This document shows positions 54,395 through 63,211 of a DNA stretch of 64,000 nucleotides, in pieces. This DNA is from JAGNHS01 sp964609695 (GTDB taxonomy: Bacteria; Bdellovibrionota; UBA2428). A program made the position numbers and the translations under genes. The notes under the pieces are model-generated. The model was not told the origin of the DNA. It made no database searches and worked only from the letters and a program-made list of their open reading frames with translations. The stretch lies in contig CAZSSP010000002.1 of assembly GCA_964609695.1 (NCBI GenBank), positions 1 through 64,000 of the forward strand, in the 5' to 3' direction. How positions within the stretch are numbered: position 1 is the first letter of the stretch; every line of letters begins with the position of its first letter.

Positions 54395-54511
54395 TCTTAT
54401 AAAGCGGAGTACTCACATTCAGTTTAACAGATCTCTAGTACCATTTTTCTATGCTTAAGAGGCCTTTAATCATTATTCCTCAGGTCAAAAAATTGGCGTT
54501 AACGAAAGATC

Positions 54512-55858
54512 CTAAGGATTGATAGCTTCGCGAAGCCAATAACCTAAGTGCGCAACCCAAGTATGCCAGGAGGTCTCAGATATTATTTCTTCTTTTGATT
54601 TTTTCTGAACCTGAACTTGATCGATTTTTTGACCCAATTCATCAATGTTTTGGGTGAAGCCAATTCCCATTTGTGAAGCTAACTCTTCGTAACGTATCAT
54701 GATCTTAGGGTGAGAAAATTTTTCTGTGAGCTCCTTATCATTTAGCCAAACTGTTGGAACACCTTCGATTCTTGATTCGAACCCATTTAAGGGTCCAGCT
54801 ACAATTGTGCTTGAGTGGGCATTAGAAATTGCTGCATCTATGGGACTCTTAGCGCCTGCAACGTCGTTTATAATTAAAATAGGCTTTGACCCTTTAACAT
54901 GCAACTTTCCTAGTGCACCTTCGTTTAAGGTACTAAGCAAAACGACCTTGCTAAAATTTTTCACAAGTTCTGGTGCCTTTGATTTTATGTAAAGTTCACG
55001 ACTATAATTATCCCATTCCCTATTTGTGCTAACAAAAACAAAATCTTGTAGTGGATACCCTGGCCTAAGGATTGTTTTTGCCAATAAATCTTCAAAATAG
55101 GGGCCTTTTTGATGTGTTTCGAAATATCGGTCAAAGCGATCACCTGAATCGCCGGTCAATCTAAAAAAAAAGAGATAATAATGTGAGCAGAAGTCGGAGG
55201 AGTTAATGCCGAATGCTTGCATGAGCTGCTCCGAATTCTCAAAGGACTTCGTGCGAGCCATTTTACGAAATGCCATCTCAAGCGTTAGTTGATTTTTATT
55301 GAGATGAGGATCAAATTTCATTTCGTGAACTTGTCTGACAATTTTTCTTTCTCCCGTATCTTCGGCGGCGTCAGTAAATTTCATTGCTATTTTTTTAAGA
55401 TGAGGAGTGGCTTCTAAAAAAGATATATTTTCGGTAGCTTTTTCCGCTCCGTATCGAAAAATAGCTTTTGGAAAAATTTCCTTTAGCTCCAATTCAGTTT
55501 GCAAAGAAGCCTTCCCTTCACCTTTTTTACTTCCAATAAGGCGACCATTTTGTTGTAGATTCTCGAGAAAAAATACCAACCCCTCACCTTCTTTAAATTG
55601 CTCAGATACCAATTTGATATTTGGATCATTGAGGGCCCATTTCTTTAATGCGGCCGGGGGCCTCGGAATCTGAAAGCGCAACTCTTCTAGGCTTAACGAA
55701 TCGACAATCGCTGGTTGAGAAGGCTTTCTTATTAGTTTTCCAAATATCCCACATCCATTTGTAATCGTAGAGGCAAAACCAAAATCAATGATGAACAATG
55801 AGGAAAAAAACATGAGAAGTTTTGATCCTATTAGCAAGTGACTTCTCCATGCTTTCAT
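54512..55858 (-). CDS. exported protein, possibly glycosyltransferase-like
   Basis: The product has 448 residues, with a signal peptide (about residues 8-30, DFGFA-ST). The C-terminal half looks like a Rossmann-type fold: FVFVSTNREWDNYSREL, KVVLLSTLNEG, KPILIINDVAG and then HSSTIVAGPLNGFESRIEG (about 342-360). The last segment resembles the donor-binding end of GT-B glycosyltransferases. The N-terminal half is charged, with no known motif. The assignment is uncertain. If it is a glycosyltransferase, export would be as unusual as for the other exported enzymes here. It lies upstream of the zinc protease-like gene on the same strand. Confidence 0.55.
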   Translation of the reverse strand: MKAWRSHLLIGSKLLMFFSSLFIIDFGFASTITNGCGIFGKLIRKPSQPAIVDSLSLEELRFQIPRPPAALKKWALNDPNIKLVSEQFKEGEGLVFFLENLQQNGRLIGSKKGEGKASLQTELELKEIFPKAIFRYGAEKATENISFLEATPHLKKIAMKFTDAAEDTGERKIVRQVHEMKFDPHLNKNQLTLEMAFRKMARTKSFENSEQLMQAFGINSSDFCSHYYLFFFRLTGDSGDRFDRYFETHQKGPYFEDLLAKTILRPGYPLQDFVFVSTNREWDNYSRELYIKSKAPELVKNFSKVVLLSTLNEGALGKLHVKGSKPILIINDVAGAKSPIDAAISNAHSSTIVAGPLNGFESRIEGVPTVWLNDKELTEKFSHPKIMIRYEELASQMGIGFTQNIDELGQKIDQVQVQKKSKEEIISETSWHTWVAHLGYWLREAINP

Positions 55859-56017
55859 CCAAGATTTATCGGCAATTTTAGGAGTTAAAATTAAAAATCA
55901 AGAACAGATTTAACAAGATCTTAACCAATGAAAATCAAGTCCTTAGAGTAGTATCTCCTGGCCTTGTTTAATGATTAATAAAATATTGGTTTTTAATGAT
56001 TTCTGAGACTTAAAAAA

Positions 56018-56094
56018 TGGTACTCGCTGGCAGACTCGAACTGCCGACCCCTTCCATGTCAAGGAAGTACTCTAACCAACTGAGCTAAGCGAGC
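56018..56094 (-). tRNA. tRNA-Val (anticodon GAC)
   Basis: On the minus strand the 77 bases fold as a full cloverleaf: acceptor GCTCGCT with AGCGAGT (one G-U), D arm GCTC/GAGT, anticodon stem CTTCC/GGAAG with loop TTGACAT, T arm GGCAG/CTGCC with TTCGAGT, and an encoded CCA end. The anticodon GAC reads Val codons GTC and GTT. No other tRNA is beside it. Confidence 0.95.
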
Positions 56095-56184
56095 ACGTCG
56101 GAATGAGGAGTTTTTTAATAGGGCTTAGGGGCTTTTGGCAAGTCTAGTTTTAGAAGAGCTTAAGTTGTTAAAAAGGTGATGTTA

Positions 56185-57063
56185 ATGAACATTAGGATCA
56201 AAGCCGATTATATAATGTCTATGTTTTTTAAGATTTTTTTTTCTATATTTGTACTTATTTTAAACATATCAAGTGCATTAGCTATTGATTTAGAGTGCGA
56301 TACTGAACTTTCGAAAATTGCTGGTCAAGGTCCCTCAAATACTGTGCTCGCCAATTTTGTTCCGCCTGAAAATGTTAAAGTGATGTCTAACGATAGTGAG
56401 CTCATTCATGGTGATACTAAATATCAAATTGGGAATGCAGTTATAGTTGAAAGACCGGAGTTAACTTATGCAACTGGCTACAATCGAACGAATAGAAAAC
56501 GAGAAGGTTTAGAATATTTTTATAGAGTCGAAAAAATAAACCCGGCGAATTTGCAGGGAATGAAAGTGTTAGATGTGGGAATGGGGGGAGGTGCCTTTGT
56601 TGAGGAACTACGAGCTGCTGGAGTTGAAGCTTTTGGTTTGGATATTGCATTAAGTAGTCTTCAAATGGAGCATTTATATAATGGCCTCAAACATGATGAA
56701 CTTGACGGACTTTTACTGGATTCAAAAATAGGGAAGGGACATTTTGTTCAGGCGGATGCTCTGCACACACATTTAGCCTCTCAGCAATTTGATGTTGTTT
56801 TTTCGACTTATGCTATTTTTGAATACAATTTAAATTCAGATTTGAAGAGCCTGGATTTTTTAAAGTCAGTTTTAGAAGAATTAAAAAGAATTTCAAAGGT
56901 TGGAGGTCGTATTTTAATCTCCCCAATTTATAAGGGTTATAGTGATAATTTTATAAGAGACATTGTTAGTAGAATTCCTGATTTAAAAATCAGTGAAATA
57001 ACAAAAGCAAATTCAGATCCTGAAAGTTCTATTTATTTTGTGGAAATACTCAGGGTAAAATAG
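56185..57063 (+). CDS. exported SAM-dependent methyltransferase-like protein
   Basis: The product has 292 residues from the ATG at 56185, which follows AAAAGG by 8 nt; other ATGs at 56179, 56215 and 56221 are possible. All keep a signal peptide (likely cleavage at SSALA-ID). The mature part is a class I methyltransferase: MKVLDVGMGGGAFVEELRA (motif I), GVEAFGLDIALSS (acidic end of strand 2), GHFVQADALH, FDVVFSTYAIFEY (motif IV) and VGGRILISP (post-core). The layout matches small-molecule methyltransferases. Export is unusual because SAM is cytoplasmic. It lies alone after the tRNA gene. The substrate is unknown. Confidence 0.75.
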   Translation: MNIRIKADYIMSMFFKIFFSIFVLILNISSALAIDLECDTELSKIAGQGPSNTVLANFVPPENVKVMSNDSELIHGDTKYQIGNAVIVERPELTYATGYNRTNRKREGLEYFYRVEKINPANLQGMKVLDVGMGGGAFVEELRAAGVEAFGLDIALSSLQMEHLYNGLKHDELDGLLLDSKIGKGHFVQADALHTHLASQQFDVVFSTYAIFEYNLNSDLKSLDFLKSVLEELKRISKVGGRILISPIYKGYSDNFIRDIVSRIPDLKISEITKANSDPESSIYFVEILRVK

Positions 57064-57112
57064 TTTTAATTTAAATCACTTAGTCTTTAATTTCTCATAG
57101 TATTCAAAAAAA

Positions 57113-59275
57113 CTAAATATTGAGCGGCTTTTTAACTTGTTCTTGATAACTCAAACGGAAATTTGGGAAAAAGCTTCCGCGACGATTGGGAACTTTGTTA
57201 AATCCCAGTTCGAAAACCCAGCATTTTGAAGAGCTCTCGTAAGCGATATTATAAGTTTGTTCCTGCATTTGTTTGGTGAGTATGTCGTAAATCACATCGG
57301 CCGTGAAAGACAGCGGGCCAATGGCTTTTAAGTAACCACCACCGCCATAGTTTTTTGTTTCTTTTCGAATGTTTTGAAAAACATAAAGTTTGTATCTGGG
57401 AATTGTGTAGGAAATTTCGTTGCGGGCATCGGATTGCCACGTGTGAACGTTGGTAGACATTTCCGCTCGAATCATCCAAGGGGAATAGGAGGCAAATACT
57501 GAAGACAACAATCGACCCAGTCCCATAGCGAGAAGGTCATAGTCTTGGCTCACATTGGCGCCGAAATGCTCTTCGTAATGGCGATCGTTATTTTCGCCAT
57601 AACGTCCTACCATTCTTGTTCCTAATCCCAGAGTCATTAAATGGTGATGCCCAAGTCTTTGCTCTTCGCTGAGAGTGCCTAAGCTAATTTTTGCTGCGTC
57701 GGGTGAATCGTGGTCAAACAAATCAAAACGTGGTGCATCTTTTTGAAAAAAGAAAGGATGAATGGTGAGGGCATCTCGAGGCACATAACTCCATCGTAAA
57801 CTCGGTGTGACCGTGTGCTTTAAAGCTTTCATGCTTGTGTTGTTTGGGAAATTAAAAACTTGCCAGGCTTCAGATTCAATTTCTTGGTTAAAAAAGAATC
57901 GTGCTCTTGAGGCACTACCAGGATCAACGGGTTGGCCGAAGGAATAATGATCGAATCGAATTTCAGTAGAGGGTTCATAGGTAAAATACGAAGCGCTCAT
58001 GGGAGCTTTAAGAGTGCTGAGTAAGCTCATTCGATCGCCAGTACGAATCCATTCACTTCCTTCGTCGATAGGGCTGACTTTATGTTTTTTTTCTTCATCA
58101 TAACGACGCAATGTTAAATATTGCGCTTCTAGATTCATTCTTAGAGGGCCAATTAATCCGAAGGAAGGGTAGGCGGCATCAATTGCGGGAACACTTTGAA
58201 TGGCTTCTTGATCTTGGCCAGCTTCTAAATTTCGGGGAAGATTGTCGGTGTGAATTTTGGCTTCAATAAGTGCATATTGATTATTGCGAATCCACTGAAG
58301 TGAAGGATTGTGAACTAAGGTCGGAAGTCTTGTGTATCTAAAATCTTTGTCAAAATGTTGTGAGTATCGAGTGTCGCTAGCCCATTCTCCGGAATATCTT
58401 TGTGTTAAGTAGGGAGTCCACTGAAAGCGTTCTTGAAAAGACATACCCCAACGGTCCAGCGGAACATCAATGACTTCTTGATTCCGAGTGTAGGACCAAT
58501 TTCCTAAAACGTAAGTTCTATCTGAATAAACGTAACGGAATTCATTCCAAAGACGATTTCCGCCCTTACTCATGGGGCGATATTCAAATGTGGCGTCGGA
58601 GTTTTCGTTAATGGCCCAGAAATAAGGAATTCCAACTTGAAAACCTAGGTCATCCGTTTTTGCGAATTGAGGAATGAGAACACCCGATTGTCTCTTTGTT
58701 TTAACAGGAAAGTAAACTAGGGGAATGTAGGCTACTGGAGTATCAAGAATTTGAATAAGTGCGTGATGGATTTCTGCATAACCTTCAATTTCAACATCAA
58801 TCTGCGAACCTGCTAAGCTCCAAGACTGAGGACAGTCTTGGCAAGTAGAAACTTTACCGTGTTTAAGTCGATACTCATCTTCGGAAACGCGAATAATTTC
58901 TTTTCCTTCTAAATACAAACGATCTGTAATTCTAACCGTTGAATTTTTGAAAGTTCCAAGTCCATTTTTGATGTTGAGTTCGGCTTCTCCAGCTTTGATA
59001 GTGATGGGCCCCTGTGTGTATTCCATTTGCTCGCGACAAACGATGTCTCCAGTTTTGCCGTGAATTTCAACGTATTGGGCTTTGAGCTTTCGTTGCTCAG
59101 ATTCAATGAGCACATCTCCCTCGAGAAATGTGATTCCACTGTCTAAATTGGAACGATATTTTTTAGCAGTGAAAGTAAAGTTTTCTTTGTTTTCTTGGGC
59201 CAAACTTAGAAGAGAAAAAAAGTAGAAAAGACTTATTGTTCTTAGAATGCACTTTGATTGAAGCTTACCCCTCAT
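57113..59275 (-). CDS. lptD: LPS assembly outer membrane protein LptD
   Basis: The product has 720 residues. The signal peptide (to about residue 26) is followed by the OstA/LptA-like domain (about 30-150), with repeated GDVLIESEQRKLKA and GKTGDIVC segments. Then comes the barrel, with the family motif DTPVAYIPLVYFP (about 173-185). A disulfide-type pair CQDC is present at about 142. LptD inserts lipopolysaccharide into the outer membrane. The length is close to normal. Downstream in the same run, LptD follows accD by 10 bp. The gene shows that the organism has a true lipopolysaccharide layer. Confidence 0.9.
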   Translation of the reverse strand: MRGKLQSKCILRTISLFYFFSLLSLAQENKENFTFTAKKYRSNLDSGITFLEGDVLIESEQRKLKAQYVEIHGKTGDIVCREQMEYTQGPITIKAGEAELNIKNGLGTFKNSTVRITDRLYLEGKEIIRVSEDEYRLKHGKVSTCQDCPQSWSLAGSQIDVEIEGYAEIHHALIQILDTPVAYIPLVYFPVKTKRQSGVLIPQFAKTDDLGFQVGIPYFWAINENSDATFEYRPMSKGGNRLWNEFRYVYSDRTYVLGNWSYTRNQEVIDVPLDRWGMSFQERFQWTPYLTQRYSGEWASDTRYSQHFDKDFRYTRLPTLVHNPSLQWIRNNQYALIEAKIHTDNLPRNLEAGQDQEAIQSVPAIDAAYPSFGLIGPLRMNLEAQYLTLRRYDEEKKHKVSPIDEGSEWIRTGDRMSLLSTLKAPMSASYFTYEPSTEIRFDHYSFGQPVDPGSASRARFFFNQEIESEAWQVFNFPNNTSMKALKHTVTPSLRWSYVPRDALTIHPFFFQKDAPRFDLFDHDSPDAAKISLGTLSEEQRLGHHHLMTLGLGTRMVGRYGENNDRHYEEHFGANVSQDYDLLAMGLGRLLSSVFASYSPWMIRAEMSTNVHTWQSDARNEISYTIPRYKLYVFQNIRKETKNYGGGGYLKAIGPLSFTADVIYDILTKQMQEQTYNIAYESSSKCWVFELGFNKVPNRRGSFFPNFRLSYQEQVKKPLNI

Positions 59276-59285
59276 CGCTATTGGC

Positions 59286-60143
59286 TCAGTCTATAAGAAG
59301 ACTCAGCATGCGATGGATATAGGCCCTTTGTTGCGATCTAGGTACTATGCAGTCAAGCATGCCGTGCTCTAGTAGAAACTCCGCACGTTGAAAATTCTCA
59401 GGCAGCTTTTCGTTGATGGTTTGTTGAATAACTCTAGGCCCCGCAAATCCGATTAAAGACTTGGGTTCTGCTATACAAATGTCGGCTAAGAACGCAAAAG
59501 AGGCGGCAACGCCTCCAGTGGTTGGGTGTGCAAATAAAGAAATAAAAGGAAGTTTTTTATCGCGAAAGCGATTCATGGAGTTTACAGTTTTTGCCATTTG
59601 CATCAGCGATAAGATTCCCTCATGCATGCGGGCTCCGCCGCTAGAAAGAATTAAAATGACGGGTTGTTTTTTTTGAAAGCCACGATCGAAGACTCTAGAG
59701 ATTTTTTCGCCTACAGCCATTCCCATAGAGCCGCCCATAAATGAAAAATCAAAAGCTCCCACTTGAATGGGTCGCTTAAACAGTTTGGCTTCGGCCGATA
59801 CAAAAGCATCTTTGAGATTGGTTTTGCTTTGAGAGGCAGTCATTCTTTCGCCGTAGCTTTTAGAGTCTACGAAATTGAGCACATCGCGACCTTCAATGTC
59901 GGAATCTTTTTCGCTCATGGAATTAGAGTCGCATAAAAGTTCAATTCGTTTGCGGGCCCCTAACGAAAAATGGTGCTGACATTCAGTGCATACGTGGAAA
60001 TTTTCTTCGAGTTTATTGTGCTGGAGAATACTTCCGCAACTATCACAACGAACCCAAAAACCTTCCGGTGCCGAGAAGGGATTGTTGACTAAGTCTTTGG
60101 GATTTTTAATACCCGGAGTTTTTCTATTGTTTTCCAAGATCAC
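59286..60143 (-). CDS. accD: acetyl-CoA carboxylase carboxyltransferase subunit beta
   Basis: The product has 285 residues from a GTG start. A zinc ribbon lies at WVRCDSCGSIL and FHVCTECQHHF (about 31-59). The carboxyltransferase core shows FDFSFMGGSMGMAVGEKI (about 128), ILSSGGARMHEG (about 165) and FAHPTTGGVAASFA (about 204). It forms the carboxyltransferase with AccA and makes malonyl-CoA for fatty acid synthesis. The next gene upstream is the CRP-like regulator (6 bp), and the downstream gene is lptD, so the operon mixes envelope lipid genes with cAMP genes. Confidence 0.95.
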   Translation of the reverse strand: MILENNRKTPGIKNPKDLVNNPFSAPEGFWVRCDSCGSILQHNKLEENFHVCTECQHHFSLGARKRIELLCDSNSMSEKDSDIEGRDVLNFVDSKSYGERMTASQSKTNLKDAFVSAEAKLFKRPIQVGAFDFSFMGGSMGMAVGEKISRVFDRGFQKKQPVILILSSGGARMHEGILSLMQMAKTVNSMNRFRDKKLPFISLFAHPTTGGVAASFAFLADICIAEPKSLIGFAGPRVIQQTINEKLPENFQRAEFLLEHGMLDCIVPRSQQRAYIHRMLSLLID

Positions 60144-60149
60144 TTTGCC

Positions 60150-60812
60150 CTACTTTTTACTCTCTCTCAGAAGATTACCAAAAGGAATAATATACTCCGG
60201 GTAGGGAATCCAGCACCATTCCCCGTTAATCCCTATAATACGAGCTTGTCGGGCTAAGCTCATGTATTGTTGTAGAAAAGTTGGGTCTAGATTTAGGGTT
60301 GATGACATGTTTCCAAGGTCAAATGTGAAGCATTTTCCTAAGGGTTTACCTGAAGGAACAACGCCTTTGTCGTTGGCTAAATGAGTGAGATAAACGGAGA
60401 GTCTTTCGAATTTATTTTCGTGCATGAGAGCGGCAACTCTTCCATTGGTGTCACGTAGCCTTTCCGTAAGAATTTTAATTACGTTTAGGGCAATCTCAGG
60501 CGATTTTCGAATAAGAGTGGTGAAGGCGGCTTTGTTGAGTTCTAAAACTGTAGTGGGTGTAACAGATTTAACAGTTGCGGCTCTGTGATTTTGGAGCCCC
60601 ATAATGGCCATTTCACCAAAAATATCGCCATCACTAAGAGTGGCAATGACTTTTTCCCCTTGAGTGCTTTCTTTGATAACGTTGACCTTGCCCTCGGTGA
60701 TTAAGAACATGGTGTCGCCAGTGTCGCCCTCTCGTGTGAGATGCGCTGCTGGAGGAAATTTTTTTGAAAATTTCTTAATAAATTCTTCGTTGAGGACAAT
60801 TCCCAAACCCAT
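60150..60812 (-). CDS. CRP/FNR-family cyclic-nucleotide-responsive regulator
   Basis: The product has 220 residues from the ATG at 60812 (MGLGIVLNEEF); a TTG at 60860 would extend it into the cyclase gene. The N-terminal 120 residues form a cyclic-nucleotide-binding domain with REGDTGDTMFLITEGKV and the phosphate-binding cassette FGEMAIMGLQNHRAAT (about 91-106). The C-terminal part holds a helix-turn-helix (MSSTLNLDPTFLQQY). It follows the CHASE2 adenylate cyclase gene directly, so cAMP made by that enzyme is a likely ligand. Position in the accD-lptD run suggests it may control nearby genes too. Confidence 0.85.
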   Translation of the reverse strand: MGLGIVLNEEFIKKFSKKFPPAAHLTREGDTGDTMFLITEGKVNVIKESTQGEKVIATLSDGDIFGEMAIMGLQNHRAATVKSVTPTTVLELNKAAFTTLIRKSPEIALNVIKILTERLRDTNGRVAALMHENKFERLSVYLTHLANDKGVVPSGKPLGKCFTFDLGNMSSTLNLDPTFLQQYMSLARQARIIGINGEWCWIPYPEYIIPFGNLLRESKK

Positions 60813-60826
60813 ATAAAAATTTAAAC

Positions 60827-63211
60827 CTATTTTGTGAGCATCGTCCACGTACCGTCCCAATCGTAGGGAGGTGGGGCCTTGTCGAATAACTCGCAGCGTT
60901 GTGCGAAGACTGCTGAAACGGGGTCTTGGGCGGAAAGTTTGGAAAATCCTTCAAGTGCTTTTTGAAAATCCATTTTTTGGTAGAGCTCAAGAGACTCTTC
61001 GAAAATTTGAATTCGTTGATTGAGTTCTTGATTGCGATTTTTTGCGAGCACTTCATATAAAGTGACGGGTTCTTCTTTTCCTTTCACTCGAACTTTATCA
61101 ATTTTTCTGCAAGCATATTCTTGAGGAAGTTCTTTAAAGGTAAATTCGCTGATTAACAGACGTGCGTGATATTCTTTAGTGATGCCTTCAATGCGTGAAG
61201 CTAAGTTTACAGCATCTCCCATAACTGTGTAGGAAAAAATTTTCTTAGAGCCCATGTTTCCAACGCTCATGTCGCCTGTGTTGATTCCAATTCCAGTTTC
61301 AATTCTTGGCAGACCCAGTTGGCTCCAAGCTTCATTGAGTTTTTCTAGTTCTGAAATCATATCGAGAGCGCTATCCACAGCTTTTTTTGCATGATCTTCA
61401 AAGTAAATGGGAGCTCCAAAAAGAGCCATGATGGCATCGCCCATGTATTTGTCGATGGTTCCATCAAATTTAAGAATGATATCGCTCATAGGCGAAAGAT
61501 AATCGTTAAGAAATTTTGAAAGTTCAGAGGCGCTTAATTTTTCACTAATACTTGTGAAACTTCGAACATCCGTAAAAAGCACGGTCATGTGGCGTTTCTC
61601 CCCTCCTAAACTCAAGTTTTGGGGATCTTTCATAATAGTCTTAACTAGTTTTGGTGAAACGTATTTTTCGAAGGCTCCTTTAACGAAAGTTTTTTCTCTT
61701 TCTTCAGTGATGTAACGATAAAGAAGGCCCATGCTTATGATAACGAAGGAAGCTATGGCGAGAGTTGCTGTTGGGTAGCTCGTATGCCGATTTTGAAAAA
61801 TCCAAACATCATAAAAAATTTGAATGGCCACCACTATGACAGAGCTTGTAATGGCTGTACCCATAGGAACATAACAAATGATTAAAAATAAAATTAATGT
61901 GAATATAAAGAGGTGAATGAATTCTTGATTAAAGTTAGAAAAAGAAATGAAATCTTCTTTGGCGCTGGCAGCAAATTCTAATGCTTGCGAGGCTAGAGTG
62001 GCGTGAAGATAAACTCCCCGCATATCTTTTTGGACTGGAGAAGGTCGTAAATCATAGACGCCTAGTGATGTTGGGCCAATAAATACAATGTAATCTTTTA
62101 AATCGTCTGGAATTTGAGTGAGCGAGAAATCATAAATGGGCGGATTGTCGATATTCTGAGGGCCGTAATAACCCAGTGAAATGGATGCATCGGGATGGGT
62201 CTCGAAAGATATGAGTTCCTTTTTTTCTTTCTCTAAAACAATTTCTTTGATGATTAATTCGCCAGCATTGTCTTGCGAGCTGATGACTTTAATTTGAGCA
62301 TCCCAATAACTGGCTAGAGCTTGCAGGCCAAGTGAAGCAAAGTAAGAACCGTGTTGGAGAAGTTCCGGATTTAAAAAGTCGAGATCTTCTTTAGGTAGAA
62401 AATCTGTGGCCCACAAAAAAACACCAGGATAGCGGCGAAAGATTCCATCGCGATCTGGAACGAAATTGAAAAAACCCTGTCGTCTTGCTCCTGCTGCTAA
62501 ACTCGATCGGTTGCTAACCACGCAAGACATCAGGTGAGCTTTGGTCTTGGTGTCTAATTTGAAACTGGGAAGTTCGGAGATTGTCGCTTGAGTTTGAATG
62601 CTAAGAACGGGATCGATGAGTGAATTGGGGCTTTGTCGCTGCTGCTCAAGGCAGTTGTCTTGCTCGAGCCAAACATAACCCAAAACTGTTTGCGGATATT
62701 TTTGTAGTGCATCAGAAAAGAAGCGATCGCCCACTTCACTTAAATTTTCACTTAGTTTTTCTACCCTATCAGCGCCGAGTCCTAATTCTTGTTCAAGACT
62801 TACGGATTTGCCAGGAAGGGGAACGGAGAGGTTTCGTTTGAGGTCATCTCTATTCCATTCTGGTTCGGAGAATACGGCGTCGAAAGCCACGACTTTGGCA
62901 CCTTTTTGGTAAAGTTCTTCTAATAGTTTTTTGTAGACTTGCCTCGACCAAGGCCAACGTCCGAATTTAAGCAACGAACTGTCGTCAATTTTAGCCACAG
63001 CGACTCGAGCACGGGCTGGATGGTCTTTGAATTTTAAATCGTAAATAAAGTTTTCAATATTTTCTAAGCTTAAAAGGGTTCTGTTTAAGAAGGTGTTGCG
63101 GGGATTTTTTTCAAATCTAAAAGAAGCTTGCCTTTTTAAAAGCCAAGAAAAAATAAAAAGGTTAAAAATAAAAAAAACAAAGAGCCAACGATATTTTAAG
63201 AATTTTTCCAT
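60827..63211 (-). CDS. CHASE2-domain adenylate cyclase (class III)
   Basis: The product has 794 residues. A first membrane helix (about 10-26) is followed by a periplasmic CHASE2 sensor domain, with ARVAVAKIDDSSLLKFGRW (about 66) and GAKVVAFDAVF. Three more helices follow (about 435-505). The cyclase domain starts at about 545, with LFTDVRSFTSISEKL (metal Asp), DKYMGDAIMALFG (second metal Asp) and YTVMGDAVNLASRIEG (the Asp and the Asn/Arg pair that bind adenine and the transition state). All catalytic residues seem present, so it should make cAMP in answer to an outside signal. The next gene encodes a likely cAMP receptor. It overlaps rsmI by 16 nt. Confidence 0.93.
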   Translation of the reverse strand: MEKFLKYRWLFVFFIFNLFIFSWLLKRQASFRFEKNPRNTFLNRTLLSLENIENFIYDLKFKDHPARARVAVAKIDDSSLLKFGRWPWSRQVYKKLLEELYQKGAKVVAFDAVFSEPEWNRDDLKRNLSVPLPGKSVSLEQELGLGADRVEKLSENLSEVGDRFFSDALQKYPQTVLGYVWLEQDNCLEQQRQSPNSLIDPVLSIQTQATISELPSFKLDTKTKAHLMSCVVSNRSSLAAGARRQGFFNFVPDRDGIFRRYPGVFLWATDFLPKEDLDFLNPELLQHGSYFASLGLQALASYWDAQIKVISSQDNAGELIIKEIVLEKEKKELISFETHPDASISLGYYGPQNIDNPPIYDFSLTQIPDDLKDYIVFIGPTSLGVYDLRPSPVQKDMRGVYLHATLASQALEFAASAKEDFISFSNFNQEFIHLFIFTLILFLIICYVPMGTAITSSVIVVAIQIFYDVWIFQNRHTSYPTATLAIASFVIISMGLLYRYITEEREKTFVKGAFEKYVSPKLVKTIMKDPQNLSLGGEKRHMTVLFTDVRSFTSISEKLSASELSKFLNDYLSPMSDIILKFDGTIDKYMGDAIMALFGAPIYFEDHAKKAVDSALDMISELEKLNEAWSQLGLPRIETGIGINTGDMSVGNMGSKKIFSYTVMGDAVNLASRIEGITKEYHARLLISEFTFKELPQEYACRKIDKVRVKGKEEPVTLYEVLAKNRNQELNQRIQIFEESLELYQKMDFQKALEGFSKLSAQDPVSAVFAQRCELFDKAPPPYDWDGTWTMLTK

